Of a DNA stretch of 8,347 nucleotides, positions 6,650 to 8,347 are shown in pieces. How positions within the stretch are numbered: position 1 is the stretch's first letter; each line of letters opens with the position of its first letter. The DNA comes from Firmicutes bacterium UBA6132. Its GTDB lineage: Bacteria; Bacillota_A; Clostridia; Tissierellales; Sedimentibacteraceae. A model generated the notes under the pieces. That model was not told the DNA's origin. It worked only from the letters and a program-made list of their open reading frames with translations, and did not search any database. The DNA lies in contig DIVM01000315.1 of NCBI GenBank assembly GCA_002435835.1, positions 1-8,347 on the forward strand, in the 5' to 3' direction. The position numbers were made by a program, and so were the translations under genes.

Positions 6650-8148
6650 TGACAAATCAATCTAGTGCCGGATTATTTGATATTGAAGACAAACACAAAA
6701 AGTATTTGTTGTTTTTTCCTCTCATTTTAAACATTACAATATTTTTCCGTGGGCTTAATAATGATATCTGGTTTTTGCTTACTCATGGAAGATATGTGAT
6801 CAATAACGGAATTCCTACCGTCGAGCCATTCACTATACACGAAGGATTCAAATTTGTCATGCAACAGTGGCTTTCATCAGTAATATTTTATGTTACCTAC
6901 TCTTGGTTTGGCGAATATGGCTTAAAACTACTTGTAATTTGTGCGTATATAATAAGTATGGTTATTTTTTATAAACTATGTATGAAATTGACTCTGAATA
7001 ATTTTTTTAAGTCTATTATAATCACGTATTTGTATATTACATTGATAAATGTATTTATGACAACTCGACCATTCATATTCACAAATATAGTACTATTATT
7101 TGAAGTTTATGTTTTAGAAATGTATTTTATTGAAAAAAATGAAAAACTACTATTAATCTTACCGTTATTATCACTAGTTCTAATAAATATTCAAGCCGCT
7201 ATGTGGCCAATGCTTTTTATAATAATGAGTCCATTTGTTATTGACTCTTTCAAGTTTCACATTGGGCCTTTTAGAGGATATGGTGCTAAAAAAAAGCAGC
7301 TTTTTATTGCTGGATTTTCTATGGTGATTATGGGATTTGTTAATCCGTATGGGTTTGATTCAATGGTATATATTAAAAATTCGTACGGTGTTCCTGAAAT
7401 AAATGATATGGTGGGAGAAATGGCTCCAGCAACAACTACTACTGTACTAGGATTATTGATAATTTTAATATGTGTAAGCGTTACACTGTTATATATTTTT
7501 GGTAAATCAGAAAAAAAATCTTTAAGGTACATTCTTCTTGCTATCGGGACATCATATATTAGTCTATCTACTGTGCGAGGATTCATATTTTTTATATGCT
7601 GTGCTCTTTATCCACTATCTGTTTTCATTGATGAGGTACGCATCCCTCGATTTGACGGTAAATATCCTGAAAGAACTATTTTAATTAGAAAAGTACTAGT
7701 AATATTGATTATTTTCATCACACCTGTAGCATTCTATAGATTAAGCACATTTACAAATAAGTACAATTCTGAAACTGATCTTTTTAATAATGCACTGGAA
7801 TATGTTATTAAGGATATTAAAGAAGAAAGCGTGATTTTATATACAGGCTACAATGATGGTGGGCTGGCTGAGTTCAAGGGAGTTGCTTCGTATATTGATC
7901 CAAGAGCAGAAGTTTTTTTGAAAGATAATAATATGGTATCAGATGTATTTATTGAATACTATGATTTGCAAAAAGGTATTTTATATTATAAAGAATTTCT
8001 GGCAAAGTATAACTTCACTCACTTAATTGTAGATAGCAACGATATTTTATTTACATATTTGCCGCATGATAAAGACTATACTATTATATTTTCAAACAAT
8101 AAATATATCTTATTTAAAAGATTGAGCAAAGCAATAAGGGATTCGTAA
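6649..8148 (+). CDS. polytopic GT-C-like membrane protein, second in the operon
   Basis: A 499-aa membrane protein not assigned to a named gene. After a short cytoplasmic start, helix 1 (~20-36) leads into an outer loop with NNDIWFLLTHGRYVINNGIP (37-56), EPFT (59-62) and QQWLS (72-76). This looks like the first-loop motif of GT-C-type proteins, in which an Asp (here D39) follows helix 1. About ten more hydrophobic segments run to ~365. A soluble C-terminal domain (~375-499) carries YNDGGLAEF (401-409) and YIDPRAEVF (415-423), conserved-looking motifs seen in uncharacterised clostridial membrane proteins of this shape. I infer an extracytoplasmic glycosyltransferase using a polyprenyl-linked sugar; a polymerase or transporter role is possible. 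Overlap with the flavoenzyme suggests coupled synthesis and perhaps a shared substrate. It is the last operon gene, followed by a terminator 128 bp on. Two A8 runs (7288, 7511) occur inside. GTG 6646 is an alternative start adding one residue. Confidence 0.68.
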   Translation: MTNQSSAGLFDIEDKHKKYLLFFPLILNITIFFRGLNNDIWFLLTHGRYVINNGIPTVEPFTIHEGFKFVMQQWLSSVIFYVTYSWFGEYGLKLLVICAYIISMVIFYKLCMKLTLNNFFKSIIITYLYITLINVFMTTRPFIFTNIVLLFEVYVLEMYFIEKNEKLLLILPLLSLVLINIQAAMWPMLFIIMSPFVIDSFKFHIGPFRGYGAKKKQLFIAGFSMVIMGFVNPYGFDSMVYIKNSYGVPEINDMVGEMAPATTTTVLGLLIILICVSVTLLYIFGKSEKKSLRYILLAIGTSYISLSTVRGFIFFICCALYPLSVFIDEVRIPRFDGKYPERTILIRKVLVILIIFITPVAFYRLSTFTNKYNSETDLFNNALEYVIKDIKEESVILYTGYNDGGLAEFKGVASYIDPRAEVFLKDNNMVSDVFIEYYDLQKGILYYKEFLAKYNFTHLIVDSNDILFTYLPHDKDYTIIFSNNKYILFKRLSKAIRDS

Positions 8149-8215
8149 AGCCGCAAGTAACATTATTCCGAATACAACATGTTTGAGCGCCTTAGGTTTA
8201 TTTAATAAGGGTTAA

Positions 8216-8278
8216 CTCATAAAGATCACCATCACTGGGAATACCGAGGGCACTGAAAAAGTAATTAACACTAACTAA
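8216..8278 (+). pseudogene. possible 3' remnant of a lost gene
   Basis: After an in-frame TAA, this 20-codon stretch reads protein-like (ITITGNTEGTEKVINTN, then TAA) and stops exactly where the terminator stem begins. That is how genuine gene ends are often placed. The alternating Thr/Ile pattern recalls the last strand of a beta-rich surface domain, but this is only an impression. No start codon or RBS belongs to it. It could be a truncated neighbour left behind when the glycan operon was inserted or rearranged, or it could be chance. Confidence 0.25.
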
Positions 8279-8306
8279 GATCTGAGTTATGAGCTCAGGT
8301 CTTTTT
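8277..8306 (+). terminator. intrinsic terminator closing the operon
   Basis: AAGATCTGAG (8277-8286) pairs with CTCAGGTCTT (8294-8303) in a 10-bp stem with one G-T wobble and a 7-base loop (TTATGAG). The T-run 8302-8306 follows, then CTTT. This is a classic rho-independent terminator for + strand transcripts. The opposite strand has no matching T-run, so it is probably one-directional. It lies 128 bp beyond the stop of the last operon gene. Confidence 0.85.
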
Positions 8307-8325
8307 CTTTGGAATTCGAAGTAAT

Positions 8326-8347
8326 ATCTATTGTATATTTAATAGAT
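8326..8347. repeat. inverted repeat at the window edge
   Basis: ATCTATT (8326-8332) and AATAGAT (8341-8347) form a perfect 7-bp inverted repeat around 8 AT-rich bases, reaching the last base of the window. It may extend further. It could be an operator for the next gene, part of a promoter region, or chance in AT-rich DNA. Confidence 0.3.

Noticed and set aside
7257..7586. Reverse-strand ORF of 109 codons inside the last gene
   Set aside because: Antisense to membrane-helix coding of an intact gene, with no start signal or family likeness.

Overview
The window comes from an AT-rich genome with strong GGAGG-type ribosome binding sites and heavy use of ATA/AGA codons. This fits a low-GC Bacillota, most likely a Clostridia-class bacterium (Lachnospiraceae-like). 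The organism call is inference from composition and gene types; no taxonomic marker gene is present. All six recognisable genes are on the + strand, and all concern cell-surface glycan synthesis or membrane-linked glycosylation.

Layout. (1) 58-1017 is a membrane-anchored family-2 glycosyltransferase of the GtrB/CsbB/dolichyl-phosphate-mannose-synthase type. (2) 1018-1623 is about 600 bp with no intact gene. It holds short open stretches on both strands and looks like a decayed insertion or gene remnant. (3) 1624-8148 is a tight five-gene run: a YfhO-type GT-C membrane protein, a soluble family-2 glycosyltransferase, a GtrA-type small membrane protein, a UDP-galactopyranose-mutase-like FAD oxidoreductase, and a second polytopic GT-C-like membrane protein. 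Gaps are 23, 38 and 21 bp, and the last junction is a 1-bp stop/start overlap, so this is almost certainly one operon. (4) 8149-8347 holds a possible short 3' gene remnant that runs directly into a strong intrinsic terminator (8277-8306). The window then ends in a 7-bp inverted repeat.

How the genes may work together (inference from known families). GtrB/CsbB enzymes load a sugar onto undecaprenyl phosphate on the cytoplasmic face. GtrA-type proteins are thought to help the lipid-linked sugar across the membrane. GT-C proteins such as YfhO then transfer it to an acceptor outside the cell. All three parts are here, with two different GT-C candidates rather than one. The extra genes are a cytoplasmic glycosyltransferase and a flavoenzyme related to galactopyranose mutase. 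They suggest that a sugar is modified, perhaps by ring contraction or redox change, and built into a surface glycan. The substrate, the acceptor and the flavoenzyme's reaction cannot be read from sequence.

No tRNA, rRNA, CRISPR array, intact mobile element or replication origin was seen.
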